Below, piece after piece: positions 52,458 through 63,879 of a stretch of DNA of 64,000 nucleotides. Source of the DNA: Cristatella mucedo. Lineage: Eukaryota > Bryozoa > Phylactolaemata > Cristatellidae. Position 1 is the first letter of the stretch, and the number at the start of each line of letters is the position of its first letter. The stretch spans positions 574,501 through 638,500 of the forward strand of contig WPIO01000010.1 in NCBI GenBank assembly GCA_009760855.2, read 5' to 3'. The translations under genes were made by a program, and so were the position numbers. Below the pieces are notes generated by a model that searched no databases, had not been told where the DNA came from, and saw only the letters and a list, made by a program, of their open reading frames with translations.

Positions 52458-55400
52458 TACACACACGGCAGTGCCCATGCTGACCTACCCCACCAGTGAA
52501 GAGCTCCCAGGGATATAAATGGGAGTGCACACACATGGGAAAAACTTCACACCAAGTTTTGGTCTCAATCACTGTCAGCAAGTGCAGGTGAACATTATGC
52601 TTATTATTACTAGGCACTTACACGCTTAGCTATACATCTAAAGACCTGTATTAAGAGATGCCCCATGAAAGACATGTGCAAATAATCACGCATTCGATAC
52701 GAAACATAAAATACAGCTCATGTCCAAGTCGTCCAAAATGTGAGTCGAATTACTAGCTCATCAATCCATATTACTTCGGTGCATATCAGAGCAGGGCTGG
52801 GGATGATGCATCACCCAATCTAAGCCTATGATCGAAGCAAGGAACGTTGTGTCACGTCCCACCACATGCCCCACTTTTGCTATGGCATCCACCGATTGGC
52901 ATCGGTTAAGTTATTGCACTAGGCCATTAAAAAGTAATCATTCTAAATACAATCGGACTAGTACACCTGCATCTCCTTGAACTACGTTCAATAGCTAAAA
53001 TGATAAACGTTGTGTTCAATTGGTTATTAATTAACACTTGATTGTCTTACGAATCCTCTCACTTCCAGACCCCTACCACAGTACTGAGTCGCATGGCAGT
53101 ACCTTCCCCTCCCAACGACCGTAACTGTCTACCATGCTATCTAATGTCAACGTTGTCTACGTCACTCCCTGCTGCAGGACCAATAAAAAAATCCTAGCTG
53201 CTTAAACAGCCTCTTTTTGTATAGTGACAGAAGAGCCCTTATGGCTATCACCACCGCTTGCAGTGGCGATAAGGGATCGCCCACCACAGGAATCGAACCC
53301 ACGACATCGGAACCGAGGTCATGAAAGCAACCGCCTTACCTAGTGTGCCATTACGGCTCACCGATAAAAAGAGTTCCTACTGACCTAAACTCCCATTTAC
53401 ATCCCTATCACAAGGGCTCGTCTACTCCAGCACATTCTGTCAGTCAAAAATAGTGCAAGAGTAACTGGCACAAGCAACTTAATTCAGGCGCTAAAATGGT
53501 GGATGCTAACCTGAAAAGACCATCTCTAAAAGTAGCCATCAAAAGCTATCGGAAACTCTCTGACGACAGGTGGCAGCATGATCGCTTACCTTATACGCAA
53601 CTCTATCACCAATTCTGGGCAGACCTTTTAGCTCAGGGTATCTCGAGTAGTCATCCGAGGTGTCCATTTGGTCTTCGGTCGCTGCAGCAGCAGGAACAGC
53701 AGCAGGAACAGCAGCAGGAGCATCCTGGCCGACAACCAGCGACGAACGACGACTGCCCGTGGTCGGCACCGCTTTGCCGGCTGCAATTTCCTCTACAGCG
53801 ACGACCATCTTCCCCGGCTTGGGCGGCCGCCTGTAGTATGTATTGGCTGGCGACTCAGCTACTGCCGCCGAGCTACCGTCGGTGAGCGAGCCATCCCTGG
53901 TGGCGGCGGCGCCCCAGCCCAGCGACAAGCCATGGCTTCCGTCTGAGCGACTGCCCTCTCCCGCACATCCCGACGGCGCTACATGCTTGAAAGCGTCGAC
54001 GTACGTGACCGTCGAGCGGCGCAGAATCCTCAGCGCTTTGCTCTCGGCATGCTTCTGGACGGCGGGCACGAGCGTGACCTCGGAGTGGCAAAGGTCGTCG
54101 GCTGCCAGGGCAGCCAGAGCAGCAGCAGCCGTCGTCGACTGAAGCTGTACGGCTGCCGAAATGGCTCGCTCGCCATCGGCAGCTGAGAAGCTGATCGGCG
54201 TGGCTTCGGCAGCAGCCACTTCCGGTTTGGCAGCATCGAACCACGCAGCAGCGCCGTCGTCGCCAGAGGGAAACCGCGTTCGCTTGCCGCTGTAGTCGCA
54301 GCGCACGACGACGTCGCCGACGGCACCGACCCTCTGCAAGGCGGCCGACGAGGCCAGCTCCTGCAACTTCTCACGGAGCTTCTTCTTCGGCCGCCGTCGG
54401 CGCCGCCGCTTCGACTCCGGCCAGATCTCGGCCAGAAGCCGTTCCTCGGCCGGCGTGAGCCCTGCAGCAGACAGCTTGCTTGCAGATGCCTGCCCGCCTT
54501 CGGTGACGTCGGTCGCCGACTCGTCATGGCTGCTGGCATCGGCCGGCGGAGCCTCGGAGGAGGAGACGGCGGCCAGCTCGCCACCGCCGCTTCCACGGCC
54601 GACGATTGGCGTGGACTCTGCTGCAGGCGGTGGCTGCGAGGGCGCCGCCGCTGCAGCAGCAGCCGGATTTAGGCTGCGTCTTCCTCTCCTCTTTTTCTTT
54701 GCTTTCCTGCTTTTCCCGTCCTCCTCCTGCTCCTCCTCTCCGGAACCTGCGGCCTCGGCCGGCCGAGGCGCCGGAGATCTCCGCCTAGGCTTCCTCTCCT
54801 TCTTCCCTTTATTCCGCTCTCCGAGTTCCGGCTCATCACCGCCGTTCGCATTCAGCGGGCACGACACGGCCGCGTGACTGGCGGCCGTGCCAGGGTCGTC
54901 CCGCCGCCGCCGATGCTGAGACTCCGAACCAAGCTGCTCGTCGGCCCAGGTGGCTTCGGTGGCGTCGACAGCGCGACTAACGACGCCGTCCGGGCCTGCA
55001 GCGGTACTATTGCCGGCAGCTGGACGCGTCTTCTTCTCTCGTGGTGCTGCCACACCAGCTCCATCGGCAATCTCTTCCTGGTCTGCTGACCGCTTGCGCT
55101 TATTGCCGCCGGCTGGTGAGACTCTGCAAGAGGCAATCGGACGTCCAGGATGCACTTCGACAGAAACCAGCAATCTCCGAAAACCAGTGCTGCCATTTCT
55201 TGGAGTGATACGGCCCATAAATGTAGCCCCCCCCCCACCATAAAGCTATTCAATGCTAGCACAACTGCAATGCTTTCTTTTGCAATTGCACCGGAAATTG
55301 CAGTTACAAAATCAGAGCCGGCTCGCACGTGTGAAACCAAAAACAAATCCTTCTATCCGTATCAGTCATTCGTCTGAAGCACCGTTATCTATTCAGGCTC

Positions 55401-58400
55401 CACGTGACCTACTAAGCGCCAAGGCTCAACATTCGATTTAGGTAAGTCAAATTGAGTTATTTCATACTTCTGTAGCCCACTAAAAATTGTCATACACTTG
55501 TTAAACACTTGTTTCAGTGGATTTTCGGCATGGAGAATATTGTTTGCCTAGACTAATTCACTTCCTCTCAAATCGGAGAATAATTTATACTCTGCTAGAA
55601 GTTACTCGGGTCTGACTTTGCCAGTTTTTCAAAACAAATACCGATCTAAGATGGACTGCCGTTCGACTAAGTGCTGCAAAAGATTTCGTCTCAAGATGAA
55701 CTGACAGAAAACACGCATTTCCTTAGTCATGACTTTGTGTCGCTACTACTAACAATACATGTACAAATTGTTAGGCCTTTCTTCCTGTAACCCCCAAGGC
55801 AATCTGCCTTGGATCAGCTTTTACAATACTGCATCGAATAAAGCTGACTGGTTCGTGAGCAACAATACCAGGAACCAGAGAGGAATGATGGTAGATAATG
55901 GGTGAGCATGTCCTCCAACCATAGCAAGAGACGTCAAAGGGCTCAAGAGATACAGTGAGTGACATTGCTCAGGTGGGTGCTGACGTGCTCACATTACGAG
56001 TACCGTGCCACCGCAATGTACTAAGAAGGTCAAGAAGATCGGTTAAGAAGATCAAGAAACTGAAGCATGACACAGGTTAGTAGCAAGGGGCAGGATAAAG
56101 GCTCGAGAGCACATGCCCTTTTAAGATAACACAGCCATATTTGTTACAGCTAGTACATCAGTTAGCTAAGCTGTCGACACAGAAATGCACACACATGGGC
56201 ACCTGCATGCATGCGTGCACTTAGGCATGCAGCTGCCATCGTGCAGGCAAGCACACGTGCACATGTGCACACATGACCCCAGTAGTATAAAAAAAATCCA
56301 CTCAGAAAGTTCGAAGTATATCTTGCACCAGCAGCCCTGCCAGTTGCACATAAGAAACGGTCGGGATGAGCAGGAGCCTCTACAAGAAGTTCTACCAGCT
56401 CTACCAGCAAATAACTACTATGAGGAAAAGAATGTAAGCATACGTTAACGCATTCATGCATCTTAAAAACACAATCAGTAAAACCTAGTGCCACCGCCCC
56501 CAACATGCAATGCTTTTGGCTGTGGCAGGATGTTGCAAGTGAAGCAGCTTACAAAAATGGTGCCGAGCGAACACAGATGAAACAACCGCTGGCTCTACAA
56601 AGTGTTGTCATATTCTCGTTGGCTTCCGTAGCTCAAATGGAGGTAAAAAATTCTTGCATCTGCGGTCTTGGCAGCTGAATCGTGACTTGGCAACGACACG
56701 AAGTGAGTAGCCAGACAGTGGAATGTGAAAGAGCGAGTTTGCTCACATGCATGCAAGATATATAAAGTGCTGCTGCACAGGCATGTAAATTTTCTAAAAC
56801 TTAACGATGATAAAACTAACTTACTAGTTATGGGCAAACCCAGTGTGATCCAGAGATTGGACAGGCTGACTCTCAAAATTGGCTCTGCCAGCATATCTCC
56901 AGTTGAATCAGCTCGAAATCTAGGTGTCATATTCCAAAGCGACCTCTCGTTAGACGACCACATCAGCTCCACAGTCAAATCCGCCTATTTTCAGCTTCAT
57001 AACATTGCTAAAATTCGGGCCTGTTTAGATAAAAATACCACGTCCAAGTTGGTCCATGCATTCGTGACATCTCGTCTCGACTTCTGCAACTCACTGCTCA
57101 CTGGCCTACCAGTATGTGCGATCAGGCGATTGCAGCTGGTGCAAAACTCTGCAGCTAGGCTTGTCTGTCGTGAGCGTCGCAGTTGCCACATTACTCCACT
57201 TCTCGCCGACCTGCACTGGCTACCAGTCAAGCAACGGATTGACTTCAAGGTTTTGTCGCTCACTTCTAGGTCCCTTCATTCTATGGCTCCAGCCTATCTG
57301 TCAGATATACTAGCCCATCAGGCCAAGCATCGTACCACCTGCTTTTCGGAATCCAACAGTCTAGAAATACCTCATACAAGCCTTAAATCCTTTGGAGACC
57401 GTGCATTTAGTTCATATGCTCCTAAAGCCTGGAACTCTCTCCCGACCTGCGTCAGAACATCCCCTGACCTGACCACATTTAAAAGGAACCTAAAAACACA
57501 CCTATTTAGGACAGCATTTAGTGGGTCCCTGTGATTCGTCCTTGATGTGCTTATGCGTGCTGACACTGTGCATGCTGCCACTAACCACATTCGCATGCTG
57601 ACCCTGTGCATGTCACCCCTAACCATATTATTCATTTCGTTTGTTTTTCAAGCATGATTTTACTTACCATTCAATTGCATTTCACTTAACAGCAAATGTA
57701 AAACGCCTAGCGAGAGATTAAGTTCTCTGAGGGCACTTTATCAAGTGCATTATTATTATTATTATTATGTAAGTCAGTCAGTCTATCCAAAATGCCACAG
57801 AGACTAAGTGGGTGTTTCGCTGGAATGTTAGCTAAAGCAAAGACTGGCTTAAAAATCCACCGACTCGCTCCAGCCACATTGCGAGCAAGCAGCCTTTCCA
57901 GCCGCACGGTTCCTAGTCTGTCTGAGCGCCAGTGAGGCTGACACACACGGCAGGCTAGTCAACATTTATGTTGATAGGATAGCGCTACACGTAGCATGCA
58001 CACAAGTGCTCCACTAAAAAGTGAGTCCAACCTATATGTGATGTGCAGGCCAAAAAATCCATACACCCAGGGGATCAAGATATAGCCCCGAATATTTCAG
58101 TGCTTTAAGCACTGGTGGCCACACAATTTTTTACTAGAACATACGATCTGTGTGAGTCAGCAATATCCGTAGCAAATAGTGCATGCCTTGGTTAGCCTAC
58201 TAGATGTGAAAAAAACATGCAAAGTAACTCGTCTGGCAGTTTCAAGTGGGTTCCGACAGAGTTGCAACTGTCAGAGGATAGTTTTTGAGAGCACCATATG
58301 GACGAATTTTGAGGTCCTGGATGGGCCAAAGACACCCTCTCAAAAATGCACCTCGACAACTGTGCTGGGTACTTCTTCAAGAATGGTAAAGATTTGTGAA

Positions 58401-61400
58401 ATGCGGTTTTAGGCATGCAAAGACGTTGACTGGTTCAAGACTATGCAAGAAATCGATGGTGCAGTTGTAACGAGAAGCCAGACAACAACGTTTCCTGATG
58501 AAAAAAGCTGTGGGACCTAATAAAAATACTACAGAAGTCTTGGCAAACAAATATACTGCAAAAGTTGGGCAATCTGCAAGCATAAAAAATTCCATTTAGA
58601 TTATGAGAAAGTACTTTTATCAAGTACGTGCGTTTGGCAAAGCGAGAGAGTAAAGATCTGGGGAAACCGTTCAAAAGACTGATTTATTTCCTATTCATCA
58701 GGAAACGCTATTTGGCAGTTTTTCCGTTTGTATCGTTTGATACAAAGCCGAGCTGGTTAGCCGAGCTGGTTTGGTCCAGCGGTTAAGGTGCTCGACCCGA
58801 ACAAGGGTTGGCTGAGGTCGTGGGCTCGAGCACCGGGGCATATGTGAAGAGCCTGAATAGAGATTAAATTCTCTTGGGTGCTATACAAATGAATTATATT
58901 TATAAATTATTTTATTTACTTTACCGTGCCATTGATTTCTAGCATTGTTTTATAACCATGCCAGGCACAACGTTGTGGAAACTCAAAACAGCATGCTTTA
59001 AAACCCTTGATTGCTGAGAAAATGCCCGACACAGTTGTTGTGATGCATTGTTAGAGAGGGAGATACTTGGCAAATCCAGTAAAATCTTATTCGCCAGTGC
59101 TTAAATTGTGCTACAAATAATATCCTTCAACAATGGCAAAAATGCTAGAAGCCGGGAATGGCTCCACATACTGCAAAAAACATGGTCATTTCGCATGTTT
59201 TTGCAAATACAAAGCTAAGCAAAGTGGTAGCATGCACAATTTATTATTATCTTTTTAGCTTACTCGAGTGAATTTTGCATTCTAGGGAAATTTGTTTGGC
59301 CACTGAAACATTGAGCTGAAATATTTGAGGCTATATCTTGATCCCCAGGGGAAATAGATTTGTAGGGCCAGCACTGTACATACCTTTCTAACTTATATGT
59401 AAATATAAGAATAAGAATGAATAGCTGAATAACTGCCAATAATTGAGTAGTACTCCCCTTGGTTGCTCAGAACACTCTCAGGGATGCTTTAATATCACAC
59501 ATTTAGGTCGTGTGCACCTGTCATTAAGCATGAGTAGTCATGAGACCAAGTTGCCGTAGACAAATAATGCATAACACTATGTAACACAGCTTTTGCTCCT
59601 GGGTAGCAAGTGCTATTTCCTAATTGGCCCAAGTTCATCAAAAGTATAGAAAATAGCCATTATTCTCATAAACTTAGCTTTTTTGATCAACTCAGTGATA
59701 AATTTGAAACTTCTAATTGCCCATGAGAAAATCGACGAATTGGCTTGTTTTGGTTCACATTTAGTCAGAAAAAAATTGATAAATGAATCAAAACAAAAAT
59801 GAATTAATGTTGGTTATTTAAAAATAACCAAATCACTTTTAGAAGTGAGAATTTTTGAGGTTTTTATGATTAGTGTAAATCCCTTTCAAGAATTGCCAAA
59901 ATTATTGTTAATGAGTTCATACGTTCCATGAATTAGCCCACAAATGTAGTCTCTCGGTAGGTTTTTGTTATTTGGTCATTAGTAGCAGTGTTCGAAGTGC
60001 GGTAAATCCTGTTACAAGCACTTGCCTTCCTCCAACGAGTAAACCTTCAAGTTCTCACTAAATTTCTCAAGATGAGCTTAAATGATATGGTCTTATCTAT
60101 CATCGAGACTTAAGACAGTTTGAAAACTTGGTCAACCCGACTTGGAGACCTCAACAAGATCTTGTCTCAGTTGCAATCCTCTTTGAGTTGACCGAGTGAG
60201 CCAGAGCAAGAAAATGGTAGCTATTCTCATGAGCAATAGCCATCGAGGCTACTGGACGAGCTATGAGGTTATGAGGTGATGCAACTCATTCTGGTTACAG
60301 AAGATCCCTTTGCCTCAAACCGAATGGTCTCATTGCAGTAGAAGCATAGCCCAGCTTGACCAGTGAAGAAGCTGGATAGAGCTTGGTAGCGCTTCATATG
60401 ATAACACCAACTTACTAGCTCTGAGCAAACCCAGTGTGACTCAGACATTAAAAAGCATAATGCTCAAAGGCGGCTCTGCCAGCGTCTCACCTGTTGAATC
60501 TGCCTGTAATCTATGTGTCCTTTTCCATTCCAAAGTGACCATTCCATTCCTTGTCCATTCCAAAGTGACCTTTCATTAGACGACCACATCAGCTCCACAG
60601 TCAAGTCTGCCTACTTTAAGCTACATAACATTACTAAAATTCAGGCTCACTTAGACAGGGATTGCGACAGCCCATCCCGACTTCTGTAACTCACTGCTTG
60701 CTGGTCTACTACTGGCCATTGCGATCAGGCAAATACAGCTGGTGCAAAACTCTGCAGCTAGGCTTGTCTACCGTGAGCATCGGAGTTGCCACATAACACC
60801 ACTTCTCACCGACTTGCACTGGCTCCCAATCAACCAGGGCATCGACTTCACGGTTCTGTTTACTCACTCTTAGGTCCCTCCTCCATTCTTTGGGTCCAGC
60901 CTACCTATCAGACCTACTCTGCCACCAGGCTAGGCATATACCACCAGCTTTTCTTACTCAAATCGTTTAGCGAAACCGCGAACGAACCTCTGATCCTTCG
61001 GAGACCGTGCCTTTAGTTCGTGTACTCTCAAAGCTTGGAGCTAAGCTCTCGACTAACGTCAGACATCCCTTGACTTGACGACATTTCAAAAGAAGCTTAA
61101 AACGCACCTGTTTTGATTGCATTCGGTGAGTGCTTATGATTTATCCTTTATGGGCTTATGCGTGCTGACATTGTTCTTACGCAACAGCTACTCTCCTGCT
61201 GCCGACTGTGGCACGTCCTTTCCAGCTGTCTTAAACTGCTACTTCCATGCAACTCACTACATCAACTGCTCTCATGACTCTGCTATGCTTCCCACTTTCT
61301 CTTTTGTTGGGTGAGATGAAGTCTGTTGGCTACCGAATGCGTATTGAAAGTCGCTTAGGCTGTGAGTTCGCTATACAAAACTCTCCTGCGTAACACCCAC

Positions 61401-62466
61401 GTGGTCTTTCTGACTTTGTGGAGTTACAGACTTTGGTCAGGTGCGCTTACATCTAACCCTCTTAAGATAGAATTGGCCCACTGGTCAAACCACAAACCAA
61501 TGGAGGTCATCGTGAGGGGTGGGGGCACCCAAGCCACAGCCAGTTAGCTTCGAAGCCCACCGACCCCATACCCCTAGCGGTTAAGGTGCTCGCCCCGACC
61601 AAGGTCTGACTTAGGTCGTGGGCTCGAGCCCTGAGGCATATGTGAAGCGCCTGAATAGAGATCAAGTTCTCTTGGGGCGCTATACAAATGAATTATACTA
61701 TACAGACGGAGATACATACACACACATGCATGCTTCCACTAAACAAAATAACAAGTTGGTACAGTGCACGTCACCCGAACCAAGATTGGCATGCTGACAT
61801 CGTGCATGTTACCCCTAATCATTTGATTACACTTCCTTTGAAGCAATGTAAAGTGCCTAGAAAGAACTTAATTTCTCAGAGGGCGCTATACAAATGTTTT
61901 AGTATTATTACTTAAGTAATAAAAATTGAATAACTAGTGACAATTGATTAATAACTGAATACGAATTGCCGCGCTTTAGTAGGTTACATCAAAACCCAAA
62001 AATTGCAGCCGAAAGCAGTTGATACCACTTGTGCCGACGACCAGTAGAGCAGCTTTAAAATCGCCGCCACTGAAACAAGTGGCCGCATCTGCGAAAGAGA
62101 GCTTTAACCGCGCTCGCTGTTACGCTCCTTAACACTCGCCTTCGACATGCGTGCAAACACCCTTTACTCTGGTCACAACGACTGCAAACTGTTCAACGCG
62201 AAGCGGAGTTTCCGCCGTTACCTAACGGTGTCGTTATCCCTTATGACGAGTGTGCTTTCCCATGGTGGCAATGTGCTGCCGTCGAGGCTTAGGTAGACGC
62301 GGTCTGCGACGGCAAAGCGCGCAGCTATATGAGTCGCGAGTGACTCGACGGACTCGTGGCGCTCTGTGTCAATCAGGCACCAGTAGGACGTAGCGGCGCC
62401 GCACGTAAGTAAGCTGCTGTCGAAGTTGAGTCTCGCCCGCACGCGTGGGGTTGAGGATGCGGCCAT
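51436..62466 (-). CDS. COIL: Coilin, Cajal body scaffold (gene model, 3 exons, 3' end missing)
   Basis: Coilin is the nuclear scaffold protein of Cajal bodies, where spliceosomal snRNPs and other small RNPs mature. I find three minus-strand exons in matching phase: 62466-62222, 55123-53590 and 51502-51436. The N-terminal domain is unmistakable, and the C-terminal Tudor-like domain begins in exon 2 (GLPRIGDRVAYK) and continues in exon 3 (TVKGYDQRTGMVEIEL). Compared with vertebrate coilin, about a dozen residues are missing at the exon 2/3 join, so a small exon may be unrecognised. The rest of the Tudor-like domain and the stop are on exons I could not find. The 7.1-kb first intron is filled with retroelements. 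Confidence 0.85.
51510..53183. other. COIL intron 2: no exon recognised
   Basis: Mostly unassigned. A plus-strand frame at 51827-52090 (87 codons, MVTCKGKRFAMHNTSRS...) looks protein-like but has no family match. The (CA)n run at 52427 lies here. Confidence 0.35.
52427..52467. repeat. (CA)n microsatellite
   Basis: CA run with one interruption. Confidence 0.93.
53184..53360 (-). mobile_element. SINE-2 (tRNA-derived)
   Basis: Second good copy of SINE-2, same extent as 45690-45862: T-rich end at the left as 'aaaaaaatcctagctg', body 'ggctatcaccaccgcttgca', perfect B-box complement 'ggaatcgaacc', and head 'gcaaccgccttacctagtgt'. It lies in COIL intron 2. Confidence 0.88.
53590..55123 (-). CDS. 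COIL: COIL exon 2 (basic, alanine-rich middle)
   Basis: The acceptor 'ttgcctcttgcag' is entered in phase 2, so the join with exon 1 restores NDTVR-VSPAGGNKRKR. It has 511 codons. It contains several lysine/arginine clusters suited to nuclear localisation (NKRKRSADQ, SRKAKKKRRGRRS, ESKRRRRRRPKKKLREKL) and many alanines. It ends DYSRYPELKGLPRIGDRVAY, the start of the Tudor-like domain (vertebrate PLL...P.VGEKIAFK). Donor AAG/GTAAGC, phase 0. No RG-dipeptide box is seen. The exon is much richer in GC and CpG than its flanks. The open plus-strand frames over it are shadows. Confidence 0.85.
55134..56786 (-). other. COIL intron 1, 3' part: no exon recognised
   Basis: Includes a run of ten C at 55227-55236 and a CACATG-rich low-complexity stretch at about 56180-56280. 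No gene seen. Confidence 0.4.
56787..57769 (+). mobile_element. LINE-A, 5'-truncated, well preserved
   Basis: Uninterrupted frame from NFLKLNDDKTNLLVMGKPSV to the end SGSL and TGA at 57532-57534, then the full 3' UTR, hairpin and (ATT)n tail. ATGTAA occurs on both sides (56783-56788 and at the end of the tail, 57767-57772), a likely short target-site duplication. The YADD motif is missing because of the truncation. This is the least damaged 3' end in the window. Confidence 0.9.
57770..58756 (-). other. COIL intron 1: no feature recognised
   Basis: Short frames only, without motifs or splice context. Confidence 0.4.
58757..58900 (+). mobile_element. SINE-1 (tRNA-derived)
   Basis: Plus-strand copy with 'gccgagctggtttggtccag', 'cggttaaggtgctcgacccg', B-box region 'gtgggctcgagcacc' and the hairpin tail. 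The first 15 bases ('gagctggttagccgagctgg') are duplicated. Confidence 0.88.
58901..60379 (-). other. COIL intron 1: AT-rich, no feature recognised
   Basis: No open frames of interest and no repeat that I can match within the window. Confidence 0.4.
60380..61110 (+). mobile_element. LINE-A-like copy, old
   Basis: Degenerate version of the same region as at 56.8 kb: 'ttactagctctgagcaaacc' (LLVMGKP), 'cattagacgaccacatcagc' (LDDHISSTVKSA), then the thumb region to about 61110. It has many frameshifts, and a small tandem duplication 'ccattccaaagtgacc' at 60525-60570. Confidence 0.8.
61170..61440 (+). mobile_element. LINE-B 3' fragment
   Basis: Plus-strand copy of the LINE-B C-terminal region ('cgcaacagctactctcctgc' onward; the VGYRMR-like part near 61320-61345). 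It follows the old LINE-A copy after a short junction. Confidence 0.75.
61563..61698 (+). mobile_element. SINE-1 (tRNA-derived)
   Basis: Plus-strand copy. The first part of the head is cut off ('ctagcggttaaggtgctcgc' onward), the B box is 'gggctcgagccc', the hairpin is 'gcgcctgaatagagatcaag' with 'ctcttggggcgc', and the tail is short. Confidence 0.88.
61780..61912 (+). mobile_element. LINE-A-like 3' end
   Basis: End of a 3' UTR and hairpin 'gtgcctagaaagaacttaat' with 'ttctcagagggcgct', then 'atacaaatgttttagtatta'. It is a subfamily distinct from the main LINE-A. Confidence 0.7.
62222..62466 (-). CDS. COIL: COIL exon 1 (N-terminal domain)
   Basis: I start at the ATG at 62466, giving MAASSTPRVRARLNFDSSLL, because vertebrate coilin begins MAASETVRLRLQFD at the same place; the frame is open upstream but unlike coilin. 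YWCLIDTERH, then RVYLSLDGSTLPPWESTLVI and RDNDTVR, match the self-association (ubiquitin-like) domain (vertebrate FWLLVDL, LYLEG.LLPP.ES..LVRDND.LRV). Donor GTTAG/GTAACG, phase 2. CpG-rich surroundings suggest that the promoter lies just to the right. Confidence 0.92.
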
Positions 62467-63449
62467 TAGGAAGCCGGCTTTTGCTATCTCCGGAGCTAAA
62501 ACCTCGCTCGACCCGCCCACGCCGCTGCGGACGTCCGGCGCTATGGGAGACTGTGCAGACGCCCTGTCGCAAAGGGCGTCGCGGACCCGAAGCGACACTT
62601 GCGAGACGGCTTGCTCGAGATCATATCTAGAAGTTTTTATGAACTCTCAAGTAACCCACCTGCAATATCTTTTTGCACTTGGGCTCGGAAAAAGAGGATA
62701 TACGTACATGGAGCTGCTACAAGTTGTCGAGCTTCGTGCGCCGTAAGTCCTTAGACCGTAAGCGCAGCGCAGCGTAATGGTGACAGTCCGCCAGCCGACC
62801 CGACTACGACAAATACCACGTTGACACCCTGAGCCTTGTATCGCGGCTTGCGACTTGTAGGTACAGCACCTGTACGCGCAGGTACGTCAACGGCAACGGA
62901 ACGCGGCCGCTAGGTAGCGGCCGCGTGCCCTAGAAAATAAAGTGGGGTCAGGACGAGAGCGTAGAGCAGTCGATGCGACAGACACGAATGGTTGCGGGTG
63001 TCAAGAAGCGGCAACAGCGAGCACCAGCTCTCTTACGTCATGCAGAGCACCGCTGAGCCGCCTTACACTAGAATCGTGCGCAACTGATGCCCTGGCTCCA
63101 GATCAAGAGCGCCAGTCAACGCCCGCCTCCGGGTCTGGAGAGCGAAACTCAACTCCGGCTTACACGACTTCGGCTCTATTACCGTAGATTATGATTCGAC
63201 CGGTTCCGACTTCCGGGCCATAAAAATTCAGCAAACGCGAATGAGAAATATATCGACGGTCATGATCTGGCTTAAGTATAAAACACCAACGTTTCAGAGC
63301 GAATATGAATCAGAGTGGGCACTTGTTGGGACTGAGCTCCTGTGTATTATATGAATCAAGGGGTTGTGACTAAAACAAGCGACGTAGCTTTTTTGGAAGC
63401 TTCATTTGAGCTCTTGGCACCGCGACGTCTTTGGGATCTCTGACGCGAT
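62467..63449 (-). promoter_or_regulatory. Probable COIL promoter region (CpG-rich)
   Basis: Sequence upstream of the coilin start is rich in CG dinucleotides up to about 63.2 kb, unlike most of the window. I see no clear TATA box. A perfect 12-bp inverted repeat lies at 62901-62926. A plus-strand frame at 62942-63187 has no recognisable similarity. Assignment is by position only. Confidence 0.35.
62901..62926. repeat. Perfect GC palindrome, 12-bp arms
   Basis: ACGCGGCCGCTA, two bases, then TAGCGGCCGCGT. It lies about 440 bp upstream of the coilin ATG. Confidence 0.9.
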
Positions 63450-63450
63450 C

Positions 63451-63462
63451 GGGGGGGGGGGG
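63451..63462. repeat. Poly-G run
   Basis: Twelve consecutive G; length may be uncertain in sequencing. Confidence 0.9.
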
Positions 63463-63879
63463 CGCGTGGGTGGCGTCGCGCTGGACAAAAGCCTTCTCGG
63501 GTCGAACTGAGCCAAGTTGTAATTTCGATCGAACCAAGCTAACTAAATCCCTATATGCATCACCATGTCACTATCGGCTGCCAGCTAATCTCTTAGTCTG
63601 TTGTGTTGTTGCCCTTAGTGTGCTCAGTGCATGCGACTATCCATTCATGCTAAGAACTGGTTGACCTGCGTGTTTTCATGCTTGCTTTTGCATGCTAAGT
63701 CTTAAGTGTGCTACTTGTGTTCTTTTGCGTGCTTTTCCAAGATCGATACTTTGAATGTCATTCACCCTAGATCATTGCTCCTCTTGTAGCAACTTCAAAA
63801 GTGACTGGATTAAGATTTACTTCTCCTAATGTGCTGTACGAATGATTAATTTTTACTATTAGTATTCTTATTTGATTCT

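Noticed and set aside
53843-54877. Plus-strand frames of 99-140 codons over the coilin exon.
   Set aside because: Shadows of a GC-rich, alanine-rich coding exon.
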